Translations under genes and position numbers: made by a program
The notes under the pieces: generated by a model
The model's database searches: none
What the model saw: only the letters and a program-made list of their open reading frames with translations
Told to the model about the DNA's origin: nothing
Assembly (NCBI GenBank): GCA_021647365.1
Contig: JAKIUW010000007.1
Coordinates: 1-64,000 of the forward strand
DNA from: Cocleimonas sp.
GTDB taxonomy: Bacteria; Pseudomonadota; Gammaproteobacteria; Thiotrichales; Thiotrichaceae
DNA: 64,000 nt
Direction: 5' to 3'
Part shown: positions 35,419 to 43,787 of the stretch, in pieces
How the letters are laid out: every line of letters starts with the position of its first letter
How positions within the stretch are numbered: the stretch's first letter is position 1

Positions 35419-35483
35419 AAGCACACCCCCCCCACTTTTACATGATGTTTCTATCTATCATGTAAAAGTGGGGGGGTGTGCTT
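35419..35483. repeat. C7 repeat, inverted pair (CAC type)
   Basis: The left arm has eight C and the right arm seven G, otherwise the 25 bp arms match, around TGTTTCTATC. The pair lies between djlA (minus) and the GAGACC element, 22 bp beyond the djlA stop, and may terminate djlA. Confidence 0.88.
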
Positions 35484-35505
35484 GCATTTAATTAAATCGC
35501 GAGCT

Positions 35506-36354
35506 TTATTTCATCCCGCGCGATTTCTTAATCAAATCATAAGCCGTCTGGATTTCTTGCGATCTTTCTGTCGCTTCTTTAATCATCGCCTCAGGCAAGC
35601 CCTGCCCCATGAGTTTATCAGGATGATATTCACGCACCAAACGGCGATAGGATTTTTTGATTTCAGCATCGCTATCATCTTTTGATACACCGATGGCTTG
35701 GTAAGCAGAATCAATGGCGCTTGCTGAAGTAAAGCCACCCCTGCCTGCTGACCCACCTTGATGATAACCACCACCTGCAAATTGATCTTGCCCCTGTAGC
35801 ATTGCCATAAACTGCTCAAAAGCTTGTTCTGAATAGCCTAGCTGTGGCGCGATTTCACGTAATAGATTTAGCTCGTTAGGATGCATCTGCCCATCGGCTA
35901 ATGCCACACGCGTCAAATAAACCATCAACATTTGCTTTAGGTTAGGCGATGTTGCGGTGACTTGGTTGAATTTTTGCAGTAGTGGCTCAATTTTAAAATC
36001 AGATTTTGAGCCTTCTTTGAAATGATTGATTGCTTGTTTACGATGCGTTTGGCTCATATTGAGCTGGGTCATGAAATTTTCTACATGAGAAATTTCTTCT
36101 TCAGATACTCTCCCGTCTGCTTTGGCGAGTGTTCCCATGAGGGAGAATGCTGTCTTAAAAAAGACAGATTGTTTCTCTGTCTTTATCCCTGTAATCCCAC
36201 CTACATTACCAAAACCACTGAGTTGACCAATCAAGCCCCCTGAGAGTTTAAAGCTAACAAAGCTACCCACGATAAGGCCTAAAAACGCCATCCAGAGACT
36301 ATTACCAAATAGGAAATAAAAGGCAACAGCAACAATATACTTTATAAATTTCAT
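35506..36354 (-). CDS. djlA: DjlA-like co-chaperone (TerB plus J domain)
   Basis: This 282 aa membrane-anchored J-domain protein has an N-terminal TM segment (YIVAVAFYFLFGNSLWMAFL), a TerB-like helical domain in the middle (GTLAKADGRVSEEEISHVEN, RVALADGQMHPNELNLL) and a C-terminal J domain with the HPD motif in YHPDKLMGQG. J proteins stimulate DnaK ATPase; DjlA is linked to envelope stress signalling in enterics. The ATG at 36354 gives the usual short N-terminus. The neighbouring M48 protease fits an envelope quality-control theme. Confidence 0.9.
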   Translation of the reverse strand: MKFIKYIVAVAFYFLFGNSLWMAFLGLIVGSFVSFKLSGGLIGQLSGFGNVGGITGIKTEKQSVFFKTAFSLMGTLAKADGRVSEEEISHVENFMTQLNMSQTHRKQAINHFKEGSKSDFKIEPLLQKFNQVTATSPNLKQMLMVYLTRVALADGQMHPNELNLLREIAPQLGYSEQAFEQFMAMLQGQDQFAGGGYHQGGSAGRGGFTSASAIDSAYQAIGVSKDDSDAEIKKSYRRLVREYHPDKLMGQGLPEAMIKEATERSQEIQTAYDLIKKSRGMK

Positions 36355-36448
36355 CGGTAGATGATTGGGGTTTTTAGACAAATAATCAAGAGGCTAGGCA
36401 AATGAATTCGTATCACCACGTGACTTGAATTCCAAATATAAGTATACA

Positions 36449-36476
36449 AAGCACACCCCCCCACTTTTACATGATC
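36449..36476 (+). repeat. C7 repeat, single copy (CAC type)
   Basis: AAGCACACCCCCCCACTTTT then ACATGATC. It lies 15 bp beyond the stop of the M48 gene and upstream of djlA, both on the minus strand. Confidence 0.85.
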
Positions 36477-36490
36477 CTTTAAATATGCGT

Positions 36491-37330
36491 TTAATTAAGA
36501 GACTTTTTAAAAAAATCAGGCAATGGCGTAAGCTCCCCTGTTTCTTTCCAGCCCATTTTTTTGGCTACAGTTGAAAAATTTTCAATACGTTTTTCATCCA
36601 AAGGATGCGTGCTAAAAAACTCAGCAGGTTCTTCGCTATCCATCTCTGTGCGCATTTCATGAAATATTTCAAATAACTTTGCGCCACCGTTTAAATGCCC
36701 GTAAATTGTTTGCAGGGTTTGCATGGCTTCTTCATCCGATTGTGTTTCCATATCACGGCTAAACTTTAAAACAGTCAACATCCCAGCATCGCCCAACACT
36801 TGGGAGTCTGTGCTACCCATAATGGCGGTCATGGCAATGCTCACCGCCACTCCACGACCAAAAGATTTAATCGGATGACGATATTTTACATGTGCTATTT
36901 CATGCCCTAACAATGTGACTAATGAATTCTCGCTGGGAAGCTTTTCTAATAAACCACGAAAGATAAAGAGATTGCCACCGAGTGTTGCGAAGGCGTTGAC
37001 CGTATCGCTACCCATATAATGTGCAGTGATTTTCATTTCTGGTGGGAGGTTTTGCGCTGTACTTATTTTATCCGCTAGCCCTTGTAAGTATTGCGTGATT
37101 TCTGGATGATCTTTGGAGTCAGTATGTTGAGTAATATCATACATCGCCACTATTTTATTTTCCGCACTAAAGGGAATTTTACCCGCTAGCCAACCACCAC
37201 CAAAACCCAACAAAAATGAGGCGAGTAGCACCAAGACAATGGCAGAAATTAATAATATTGAGAACTCCTTTAACGGATGTTCTCGACTGGTATTAATATG
37301 TTCTGGTATTTTTGGGTTTTCGTAATTCAT
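36491..37330 (-). CDS. M48-family membrane-anchored metalloprotease
   Basis: This 279 aa protein has an N-terminal TM segment (ILLISAIVLVLLASFLLGFG) and a peptidase M48 domain with the zinc motif HEIAHVKYRH. The third ligand Glu lies in ETQSDEEAMQTL. FIFRGLLEKLPSENSLVTLL is typical of the family, as is the end pattern STHPLDEKRI. It probably degrades misfolded envelope or membrane proteins. Flanked by djlA and two YbjQ-type genes on the same strand. Confidence 0.9.
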   Translation of the reverse strand: MNYENPKIPEHINTSREHPLKEFSILLISAIVLVLLASFLLGFGGGWLAGKIPFSAENKIVAMYDITQHTDSKDHPEITQYLQGLADKISTAQNLPPEMKITAHYMGSDTVNAFATLGGNLFIFRGLLEKLPSENSLVTLLGHEIAHVKYRHPIKSFGRGVAVSIAMTAIMGSTDSQVLGDAGMLTVLKFSRDMETQSDEEAMQTLQTIYGHLNGGAKLFEIFHEMRTEMDSEEPAEFFSTHPLDEKRIENFSTVAKKMGWKETGELTPLPDFFKKSLN

Positions 37331-37340
37331 AAGAGATTAT

Positions 37341-37366
37341 TTTGCCACGGAAAAACACGGAAGAAA
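37341..37366 (+). repeat. GCCACGGAA-type repeat, copy 2
   Basis: TTGCCACGGAAAAACACGGA then AGAAA, between the M48 gene and the YbjQ-like gene. Same family as 19750. Confidence 0.6.
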
Positions 37367-37375
37367 GACAATAAC

Positions 37376-37822
37376 TTAAAAGTTCTTTTTAAGTGCCGTG
37401 CCGTAGGCATGCACTTCAATAATGGGTAGTTTTTTACTGTATTGACCTGAAATATTTGATGCTTCATATTTTACATTGAACACCATTTCAGCACCCAAGG
37501 CTTTTGCTTTATCTTTCATGCGCAACACGGCTTCACGGCGAGCGCGATCTAGCAAAGTTTCATAGGTTGACATATTTCCACCAAAGAAATTTCTTAATCC
37601 TGCTACAAAAACTTTGAAGTAATCATTAGCAATCACAACACTGCCTGACACTAAAAACTGATCATATTTGCCGTCACTCGGTGGCATACGGCTTGCCATA
37701 GCAGGAAGCGCATTCATTTCTGATTCTCGTTCGATGAGCTGCTTAAAATGTTTGCCCTCGGCACGTCGTCCAAAAAAGTATCCCAGCGATACCAGAATGA
37801 TTGTGATGATTATCTGTTCCAT
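37376..37822 (-). CDS. Membrane-anchored YbjQ-like (UPF0145) protein
   Basis: This 148 aa protein has one N-terminal TM helix (IIITIILVSLGYFFG). The rest is a YbjQ/UPF0145 domain (PF01906): VIANDYFKVFVAGLRNFFGG, YETLLDRARREAVLRMKDKA and LGAEMVFNVKYEAS. The family is annotated as putative heavy-metal binding but no function is proven. It lies 27 bp after a second, soluble YbjQ family gene, so the two may form a hetero-oligomer. Confidence 0.82.
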   Translation of the reverse strand: MEQIIITIILVSLGYFFGRRAEGKHFKQLIERESEMNALPAMASRMPPSDGKYDQFLVSGSVVIANDYFKVFVAGLRNFFGGNMSTYETLLDRARREAVLRMKDKAKALGAEMVFNVKYEASNISGQYSKKLPIIEVHAYGTALKKNF

Positions 37823-37849
37823 ATCAAACGTCCTTATTCAGCCAATATT

Positions 37850-38167
37850 CTATTCGTCGAGGACCACTGCCGTGCCATAAACATAAATCTCAGCTGCCCC
37901 TGCTGCAATGCTCGATGTTGAATAACGAACATTTAAAACAGCATTTGCGCCAACAGCTTCTGCTTGTTGAATCATGCGGTTAGTGGCCTCTTCTCGAGAC
38001 TCATGTAACAATTCAGTATAGGCAGTGAGCTCGCCACCAAACATATTTTTAATCCCCGACATAATATCTTTACCCGCATGTTTAGCGCGTACTGAACTAC
38101 CTTGAACTAAACCGAAGTGCTTGATGACTTTCTTGCCTGTCATAAATTCTAAATTTGAGATGAGCAT
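37850..38167 (-). CDS. YbjQ family (UPF0145) protein
   Basis: This 105 aa soluble protein is a short form of the YbjQ/UPF0145 family: VIKHFGLVQGSSVRAKHAGK, YTELLHESREEATNRMIQQA and VGANAVLNVRYSTSSI. Members form pentamers in known structures, as I recall. It is first of a minus-strand cluster with the membrane-anchored paralogue and then the M48 protease. A GGAATATGCATGC sequence precedes the ATG. Confidence 0.87.
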   Translation of the reverse strand: MLISNLEFMTGKKVIKHFGLVQGSSVRAKHAGKDIMSGIKNMFGGELTAYTELLHESREEATNRMIQQAEAVGANAVLNVRYSTSSIAAGAAEIYVYGTAVVLDE

Positions 38168-38375
38168 GCATATTCCTTTTTGATAAATGGTCGATAGTAG
38201 ACTTTAAAAGGGCTTATCTTAGCATCTTTTAATCCATCGTCTTGTTATCCCTCCCATTCATCATTAAGCATGATTACTTTTTAAGCATTCTAAAATAGCA
38301 TCGCCATCCATATATGTGATTTTGTTTACATATAAATAATTCAAATTACTCATAGTTTATAAGGAAAATTTACTC

Positions 38376-40850
38376 ATGAAGGACTCCCCAAAATTGCTTG
38401 TACGAGAAGGCAAGCTATCGCTGTTCGTTGCATCCATTGCTTCAGTTATTCTTAGCACACAATCAGGTTTCGCAGCACCCGGCGATAAAGTACACGCCTA
38501 TTTTGCAGATGAACATAATACGACACCCACATCAACGACGGGTAATAGAATTCTTGAAATTGATATTGAAAATATGGACTTAGTGAACACACTTAATGTC
38601 CCTGGGAACGCGGGTCACCATGCTGACAATGGCTTTAACAGCAAGATTTATGGTGTACCAAAAGGCTCAAACTTTGTAAATGTTATTGATTTGAGAAAAG
38701 ACCAGAACGGGACAACCTCAATGAATAACTCTAAGCAGATTAGTTTGATTCACAAGCCTCGCTCTGGAGATACGCATAGTAAAAGGTTTAATATCATTCT
38801 AATGGCGGCTTCAAACCGACCAATGGCCTCATTCATTGATGTTGAAACCGATCAGGTCGTTGGTACTATTGGTGAGAATATTGATTGTCGTTTAACTGAT
38901 GGCAGTATGTTACTCAGCCATAGTGATGCGAATACATCTGCAGGCGCCTTAAAATATCAATGTGCGCTACCTAGTAATGCACACGGGGGCACACAAATTA
39001 GCGGACACCCCTATTGGTTAACACCTGATGTTGCCGCAATAGTTGATAGAGCAAACAAGCGAATTTCAACGTATCGTGTATCAAAAGTTGGATCAAGAAT
39101 TGTAGGTACTTTACTTAATCATTTACCAACACGTACCTCTATACACCAAATAGTTCCTCGGAATAGAATCAACCTACCTCCAGCGCAACAAGCTGATTTC
39201 TACGCGACAGAAGAAGGTGAGCATGTAGGCAATATGAATCCTACGACAGGTAGAGGTGTTACTGATGCGGATTATTTAACAGGTAAAGCTCATGCATTAC
39301 TTCATATGAGACTAACAACAAATGGTTTAGAGTTGGTTAAGCGCCTAAATTTACAGCGCACAAGACCACAAAGCAAAGTAAAATCAGACCGTATTATCGA
39401 TGCTTGTGTGGCTAACTATCGAGGGCAAAACCGAGGTGGCTTAAGTAGAACAGCACGATATGAACAGATTTTCAACGCAGAAGGTTTAGCACGTAATCCA
39501 GATCAAGACCCTAATGCAGACTTTCCTACAGAATGTTTCTTCCCTGGTATCCCCGGTGGTCACAATGCAGACTTTGCACCTAACAATAGACACGTCTATA
39601 TAGGAATGGCAGGTGGCGCGGTAAGCGTGGTTGATGTTAACCGTTGGAAAATAGTAAACAACCTAGATATAGGAATACGATCAGGGCCTGGTCATACTTG
39701 TTTCTCAGAAAAGCACAACTTAGCGTTAACAACCAATCATGGTGTAGGTTTTACACGTGTGATTCGTAATATAAACACTAATAGACCGACTATTTCACAA
39801 TACCTTCCTCTTGGCTTTACGCCAGCAGGGCTAATAAGTGCCAAGCAATCACACACTTGTTACATTGATGATAAAGAAGAGTTTTACTACAACTTCTACA
39901 CTGATGGTGGTGTCTTCTACAAAATGAATCTAGCGGATATTGCCGCAAATACTGTCAATGGACAAACTGGCATGGTTACTGATTCCTTAGTAACAGGTGG
40001 TATACCCATCCAAGGTAGTTACATTTATGTGAAGAACATCAAAACCAATACACCTACACCTGTTTTTGCAGCTAATAATGATACTGCTACTTCGAATGGT
40101 AATGTGGTTGATATTGATGTTTTAGCTAACGATACAGGCACTAGCTTGATACTCGAATTTGCAGATGGTGCAAATAACGGTCAAGTAGCGATTGTTAACG
40201 GTAAAACACGATACACGCCCAACCAAGGCTTTAGTGGAACAGATGGTTTTTGGTATGGTATAAGCTCGCCAGGGCTTGCATGGAAGTGGGCATTTGTTGA
40301 TGTAACCGTTAATTCAACAACCCCTCCAACAACGCTAAACGCAGCAAATGATACTGCGGTTGTATCCCCAGGAAACTCAGTAACTATTGATGTACTAGCT
40401 AATGACTCTGGAAGCAATATTACTTTAGGCGCTTTTGGTACAACATGGACAGGAACCGTCACTAAATCAGGCAGTAAGTTTGTTTATACTGCAGCTGCTG
40501 GCTTTACTGGCACCGTTGATTTTTGGTACTCCGCAGTAGACTCTGCTGGAAATGAAGACTGGGCGAAAGTGGTGATCACTATCGGCGGCGGAAACATTGT
40601 CAATAACGATACCGCTACGGTACGCCAAGGGCAATCTGTCACCGTCAATGTACTTGCTAATGATAATGGACAAGGCCTTGCGCTAACCACCGTTGATGAA
40701 GCATGGACAGGAGTTGCATCACGCTCAGGTAATAGCATGGTATATCAAGCACCTACTGGCTTCACAGGTGATATTGAAGTTTGGTACGGCGCGACTGATG
40801 CATCTGGCGAAGAGCATTGGGCTGTAGCTACCATTACTGTAACCAACTAA
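38376..40850 (+). CDS. Large secreted protein: propeller-like N-terminus plus three Ig-like repeats
   Basis: This 824 aa protein has an extended signal peptide (LSLFVASIASVILSTQSGFA). Residues 35-560 look like a beta-propeller (YVTN-like: GNRILEIDIENMDLVNTLNV, HVYIGMAGGAVSVVDVNRWK). They are unusually rich in His near Gly, for example NAGHHADNG, GGTQISGHPYW, GGHNADFAPN and GPGHTCFS, which suggests metal binding. The C-terminus has three repeats of about 85 residues with NDTA…VDVLANDTG and GFTGTVDFWY motifs, the Big_9/cadherin-like type. A small lipoprotein gene follows. I do not recognise the family; surface metal or adhesion roles are guesses. Confidence 0.75.
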   Translation: MKDSPKLLVREGKLSLFVASIASVILSTQSGFAAPGDKVHAYFADEHNTTPTSTTGNRILEIDIENMDLVNTLNVPGNAGHHADNGFNSKIYGVPKGSNFVNVIDLRKDQNGTTSMNNSKQISLIHKPRSGDTHSKRFNIILMAASNRPMASFIDVETDQVVGTIGENIDCRLTDGSMLLSHSDANTSAGALKYQCALPSNAHGGTQISGHPYWLTPDVAAIVDRANKRISTYRVSKVGSRIVGTLLNHLPTRTSIHQIVPRNRINLPPAQQADFYATEEGEHVGNMNPTTGRGVTDADYLTGKAHALLHMRLTTNGLELVKRLNLQRTRPQSKVKSDRIIDACVANYRGQNRGGLSRTARYEQIFNAEGLARNPDQDPNADFPTECFFPGIPGGHNADFAPNNRHVYIGMAGGAVSVVDVNRWKIVNNLDIGIRSGPGHTCFSEKHNLALTTNHGVGFTRVIRNINTNRPTISQYLPLGFTPAGLISAKQSHTCYIDDKEEFYYNFYTDGGVFYKMNLADIAANTVNGQTGMVTDSLVTGGIPIQGSYIYVKNIKTNTPTPVFAANNDTATSNGNVVDIDVLANDTGTSLILEFADGANNGQVAIVNGKTRYTPNQGFSGTDGFWYGISSPGLAWKWAFVDVTVNSTTPPTTLNAANDTAVVSPGNSVTIDVLANDSGSNITLGAFGTTWTGTVTKSGSKFVYTAAAGFTGTVDFWYSAVDSAGNEDWAKVVITIGGGNIVNNDTATVRQGQSVTVNVLANDNGQGLALTTVDEAWTGVASRSGNSMVYQAPTGFTGDIEVWYGATDASGEEHWAVATITVTN

Positions 40851-40912
40851 TACATAAACTATAACTTCCGAGCTATAAGCTCGGAAAACCAAATAAAAAT
40901 GAGGTTTTAAAA

Positions 40913-41098
40913 ATGAAGAAAATAATACAACTTGGATCTGCTCTTTTCGTTTCTATTGTCATCACAGCATGTGGTGGCGGTGGAACGGATACAGCGGGCA
41001 ACAATGATCCCGCTAATCCACCTACTGAATCAGGAAAACTGATTATTGATAACGGTCGTGGAACAACCAACAATCAGGATACTGAAAGGGTAAAGTAA
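40913..41098 (+). CDS. Small Gly/Asn-rich lipoprotein
   Basis: This 61 aa protein has a signal peptide MKKIIQLGSALFVSIVITAC ending in the lipobox ITAC, followed by GGGGTDTAGNNDPANPP and a short hydrophilic tail. It lies 62 bp after the large secreted protein on the same strand and is probably cotranscribed; an AGCTATAAGCT palindrome lies between them. It may be a periplasmic or outer-membrane tether, but nothing shows this. Confidence 0.65.
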   Translation: MKKIIQLGSALFVSIVITACGGGGTDTAGNNDPANPPTESGKLIIDNGRGTTNNQDTERVK

Positions 41099-41122
41099 CT
41101 TACTCGATCTTTCCCTAAACAT

Positions 41123-41175
41123 AAGCACACCCCCCTAGTTTTACATGATGTAAAACTAGGGGGGTGTGCTTTTTT
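41123..41175. repeat. C7 repeat, perfect 49-nt palindrome (TAG type) with T-tract
   Basis: Arms of 23 bp (41123-41145 and 41149-41171) flank a 3-base loop TGA, followed by TTTT. It is identical over 49 nt to the copy at 48792-48840. It lies at the convergent junction between the small lipoprotein and malY and is terminator-shaped in both directions. Confidence 0.92.
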
Positions 41176-41180
41176 ATTTG

Positions 41181-41207
41181 GGCATATCTCTGTGTAAAGG
41201 TCTCAAT
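41181..41207 (-). repeat. Solo end of the GAGACCTTTGCA element
   Basis: CATATCTCTGTGTAAAGGTC then TCAAT matches the right end of the element at 35242-35406. The other end is absent, so this is a relic next to the malY stop. Confidence 0.5.
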
Positions 41208-41210
41208 ATG

Positions 41211-42365
41211 CTACAGCGTAGCAATGGCTTTTTTAATACGACCCACCGCCTCTTCTAACAGCGAACGTCTACAAGCAAAGTTAAGACGAATAAAATCATT
41301 ATCGCCAAAGTACTTTCCCGCAGATATTCCTACACCCGCTTCTTCAAAGAAAATTTCAGGATCATCTAAATCCAAACCCGACACATCAATCCAAGCTAAA
41401 AATGTCGCTTCAAGCGGGTACATTTTCATCCCTTCAATGGCATTAATTTCTTGCATCAAATAATCACGGTTTTCACGCAAGTATTCAATCTGTTCTAAAC
41501 GCCAATTCTCTCCATGCTTAAAGGCCGCTTCCGTCGCCGTTTGCGCTAATATATTAATATCAGGCATACGTTGTCGAACCAACACCTTAAATTTATCCCT
41601 TAATGTATCACTAGGAATAATCGCAAAACCAAATCCCAAACCCGCCACGTTAAACGTCTTACTCGCCGCCATCAACGTAATACTACGATTTGCCGCATCA
41701 TCATTTAACATCGCCAATGGAATATGTTTTTTATTATCATCTAGCACTAGATCACAATGAATTTCATCCGAGCAAATCAGCAAATCATAGCGCTTACAAA
41801 TATTATGAATTTTCTCCAGCTCTTCTTTTGTATAAACCGTACCAGCAGGATTATGAGGGTTACAAAATAACAGCAACTTAGTTTGTGGAGTAATCGCTTT
41901 TTCAAACGCATCAAGATCAAGCACCCAGCGCTCAACACCTGAGCTCGTATCAAGCCGCATTGGCACTTCTATTTTTTGACGCTTGTTATTATCTACAACA
42001 TATTTAAACGGCGGATAAATCGTTTGCGGGACGACAACCCCATCGCCCTCAGTATCTGTCATCAAGCATGACAAACTCAAGCCACTGACTAAACTAGGCA
42101 ATGGCACAATCCAGCTTTTATCAATCTGCCAACCGTATTGTGATTTTAGATGAGATTGGATTGCATCCTGAACACCTGTCGTAGGTTGCTCAGAATAACC
42201 AAACACGCCCTGCACAACGCGCTGCTGTAAAGCCTCAACAATTTCAGGCGCTGTTTCAAAATCAGAATCTGCCACCCACATTGGGATGATGTCTCTGCCT
42301 TTATACTTATCCCACTTCTCACTACTCGTGTTCTTTCTATCAATAACTTTATCAAAAATATTCAT
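41211..42365 (-). CDS. MalY/PatB-type PLP-dependent C-S lyase (aminotransferase fold I)
   Basis: This 384 aa enzyme resembles MalY/PatB cystathionine beta-lyases. It has IPMWVADSDFETAPEIVEAL, HNPAGTVYTKEEL, the Asp contact in ICSDEIHCDLVLDD and the PLP lysine in ASKTFNVAGLGFG. It would cleave cystathionine or cysteine conjugates to pyruvate, ammonia and a thiol. I chose the ATG at 42365 (MNIFDKVIDRKNTSSEKW). The frame extends to 42404, but those codons come from a C7 repeat remnant. It is divergent from an XRE regulator that may control it. Confidence 0.88.
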   Translation of the reverse strand: MNIFDKVIDRKNTSSEKWDKYKGRDIIPMWVADSDFETAPEIVEALQQRVVQGVFGYSEQPTTGVQDAIQSHLKSQYGWQIDKSWIVPLPSLVSGLSLSCLMTDTEGDGVVVPQTIYPPFKYVVDNNKRQKIEVPMRLDTSSGVERWVLDLDAFEKAITPQTKLLLFCNPHNPAGTVYTKEELEKIHNICKRYDLLICSDEIHCDLVLDDNKKHIPLAMLNDDAANRSITLMAASKTFNVAGLGFGFAIIPSDTLRDKFKVLVRQRMPDINILAQTATEAAFKHGENWRLEQIEYLRENRDYLMQEINAIEGMKMYPLEATFLAWIDVSGLDLDDPEIFFEEAGVGISAGKYFGDNDFIRLNFACRRSLLEEAVGRIKKAIATL

Positions 42366-42380
42366 ACGCAAGATTGTATC

Positions 42381-42401
42381 GTTTAAAACTAGGGGGGTGT
42401 G
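42381..42401 (-). repeat. Partial C7 repeat (TAG type) upstream of malY
   Basis: TTTAAAACTAGGGGGGTGTG then C: the outer part of a repeat in inverse orientation, missing the ATGATG end. It lies in the malY leader. Confidence 0.65.
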
Positions 42402-42410
42402 CATTTTATT

Positions 42411-42437
42411 TTGTTATAATAAGCATAATTATAACAA
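42411..42437. promoter_or_regulatory. Symmetrical operator/promoter between malY and xre
   Basis: The perfect inverted repeat TTGTTATAAT-N7-ATTATAACAA embeds a TATAAT box on each strand, pointing outwards. It is centred in the divergent malY/xre intergenic region, so a single dimeric regulator could control both promoters. Confidence 0.6.
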
Positions 42438-42456
42438 TCAATACTCACCTAAAACT

Positions 42457-43197
42457 ATGGCACAAACCAGTCTCATTATTAGCACCTTAAAAAACACGCT
42501 AAAATCTCACGGAAAAACCTACGCCGATGTAGCCAAACACCTAAACTTATCTGAAGCCAGTGTAAAACGCATGTTTGCCCAGCAAACCTTTAGCCTCAAT
42601 CGTTTAGATGATATCTGCCACATGATGGATATGGAAATCACCGACCTTATGCAACAGGTTAATGACTCCACTGCACGCCAGATAAACGAGCTCAGCCATG
42701 AGCAAGAAAAAGAACTCGCCAGCGATCTTGAATTATTACTCATCACCATCTCAGTCATGAATCACTGGACCTTGCCCGATATACTGACAACCTATGAAAT
42801 AACTGAAGCCCAATGTATTCAACACCTTGCCAAACTTGACCGTTTAAATATCATAGAGCTACTCCCCAATAATAATATTAAGATAAAAATATCCTCTAAC
42901 TTTAAGTGGCAACAAAATGGACACATCCAGCGCTTTTTTAGAGAAACCATCGAAGCAGAATTTTTCAAAACCACCTTCACTCAAGATCAAGAAAAACTAG
43001 TGGTACTCAACGGCATGTTATCCGCAGAATCAAACGCACTGTTCCAACGAAAAATTGAGCGACTTGCCTGTGAATTTGATGAATTAACAAAAGATGATAG
43101 TTCACTACCACTAGGTAAACGCTATGGTTACACCTCCGTACTTGCGGTGCGGGATTGGCGCTTTAGTGTTTTTGACCCCTTTAAGAAACCAAAATAG
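42457..43197 (+). CDS. XRE-family transcriptional regulator
   Basis: This 246 aa protein has an N-terminal Cro/CI-type HTH in residues 5-65 (TYADVAKHLNLSEASVKRMF, then LDDICHMMDMEITDL). The C-terminal region, about 180 residues, is helical with a second winged-helix-like segment (LTTYEITEAQCIQHLAKLDR); I do not recognise its ligand. The ATG at 42457 gives a normal XRE N-terminus; the frame extends further upstream without sense. It is divergent from malY with a shared inverted repeat and is a candidate autoregulator. Confidence 0.87.
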   Translation: MAQTSLIISTLKNTLKSHGKTYADVAKHLNLSEASVKRMFAQQTFSLNRLDDICHMMDMEITDLMQQVNDSTARQINELSHEQEKELASDLELLLITISVMNHWTLPDILTTYEITEAQCIQHLAKLDRLNIIELLPNNNIKIKISSNFKWQQNGHIQRFFRETIEAEFFKTTFTQDQEKLVVLNGMLSAESNALFQRKIERLACEFDELTKDDSSLPLGKRYGYTSVLAVRDWRFSVFDPFKKPK

Positions 43198-43208
43198 AAA
43201 CAACAATA

Positions 43209-43292
43209 ATGGTTATTCAATGCCCGCAATGCCAATCTCGTCTCAATGCCAGAAACGATAATGAAGTCTTCGTAAGACAAGAGGAAGACTAA
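43209..43292 (+). CDS. Short ORF with CPQC zinc-ribbon-like start (possible remnant)
   Basis: This 27-residue frame begins MVIQCPQCQSRLNARNDNEV. CxxC followed by SRL resembles the first half of a small zinc ribbon (MJ0042-like), but no second CxxC follows. It has no clear ribosome-binding site. It could be a decayed start of a zinc-ribbon protein or chance. Confidence 0.3.
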   Translation: MVIQCPQCQSRLNARNDNEVFVRQEED

Positions 43293-43499
43293 CAACTACT
43301 CGAATAATTTCTTCAGTCGATTACTTATTGCAAGTAACAGTCACACGAAAGTATCAAATAACAATACCAATAGTCAAAATAAACGAAACCATTCTCGAAA
43401 AGCTTTAATAAAAACTACCCTCCCCCATAATTCCTTTCAACACGGCGATACGCTCTGTTCTTATTACATTTTTATAATAACTAAGATAAGGAAAATAAA
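43293..43499. other. Intergenic region upstream of the yiaA-pspA pair
   Basis: About 200 bp with no recognised gene. It presumably contains the promoter for the yiaA-like/pspA operon. I saw no convincing sigma-54 box (GG-N10-GC with consensus flanks) such as controls pspA in enterics, and no repeat family member. Confidence 0.35.
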
Positions 43500-43772
43500 A
43501 TGGAAAACTACGACACACAATCCAACTCAGCAGGTTGGTTATTATTTGTAAAACTTTCATTCGTGATTTCTTTGGCTGCCATGTTAGCCGCAATCATTTT
43601 TATGCCTGGCGACTTAATGCTTAAAGGTTATATGGGGCTTAATGCGCTCTTTATTGTTAGCTCGACCATTATGGTTTCTAAAACACTGCGCGATGAACAC
43701 GAAGGTAGCAAAATCATCAATCGGATCAGCGAAGCCAAGGCTAATAAAATTATTAACGAATACAGCGAATAG
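43500..43772 (+). CDS. YiaA/YiaB-like two-helix membrane protein
   Basis: This 90 aa inner-membrane protein has two TM helices (WLLFVKLSFVISLAAMLAAI; GYMGLNALFIVSSTIMVSKT). The short middle loop MPGDLMLKG matches the yiaAB two-helix domain. The cytoplasmic tail is KTLRDEHEGSKIINRISEAK. A TAAGGAAAATAAAATG ribosome-binding site is visible. It is followed 15 bp later by a PspA homologue, so it is a candidate membrane partner for PspA. Confidence 0.85.
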   Translation: MENYDTQSNSAGWLLFVKLSFVISLAAMLAAIIFMPGDLMLKGYMGLNALFIVSSTIMVSKTLRDEHEGSKIINRISEAKANKIINEYSE

Positions 43773-43787
43773 GATAAGGAGAATACA

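Noticed and set aside
35220..35435. Minus-strand 71-residue open frame
   Set aside because: It lies wholly in the GAGACCTTTGCA element and C7 repeat and has no gene-like features.
42366..42404. Longer N-terminus for the MalY/PatB protein
   Set aside because: The extra codons are the C7 repeat remnant, and the family N-terminus begins at the ATG at 42365.
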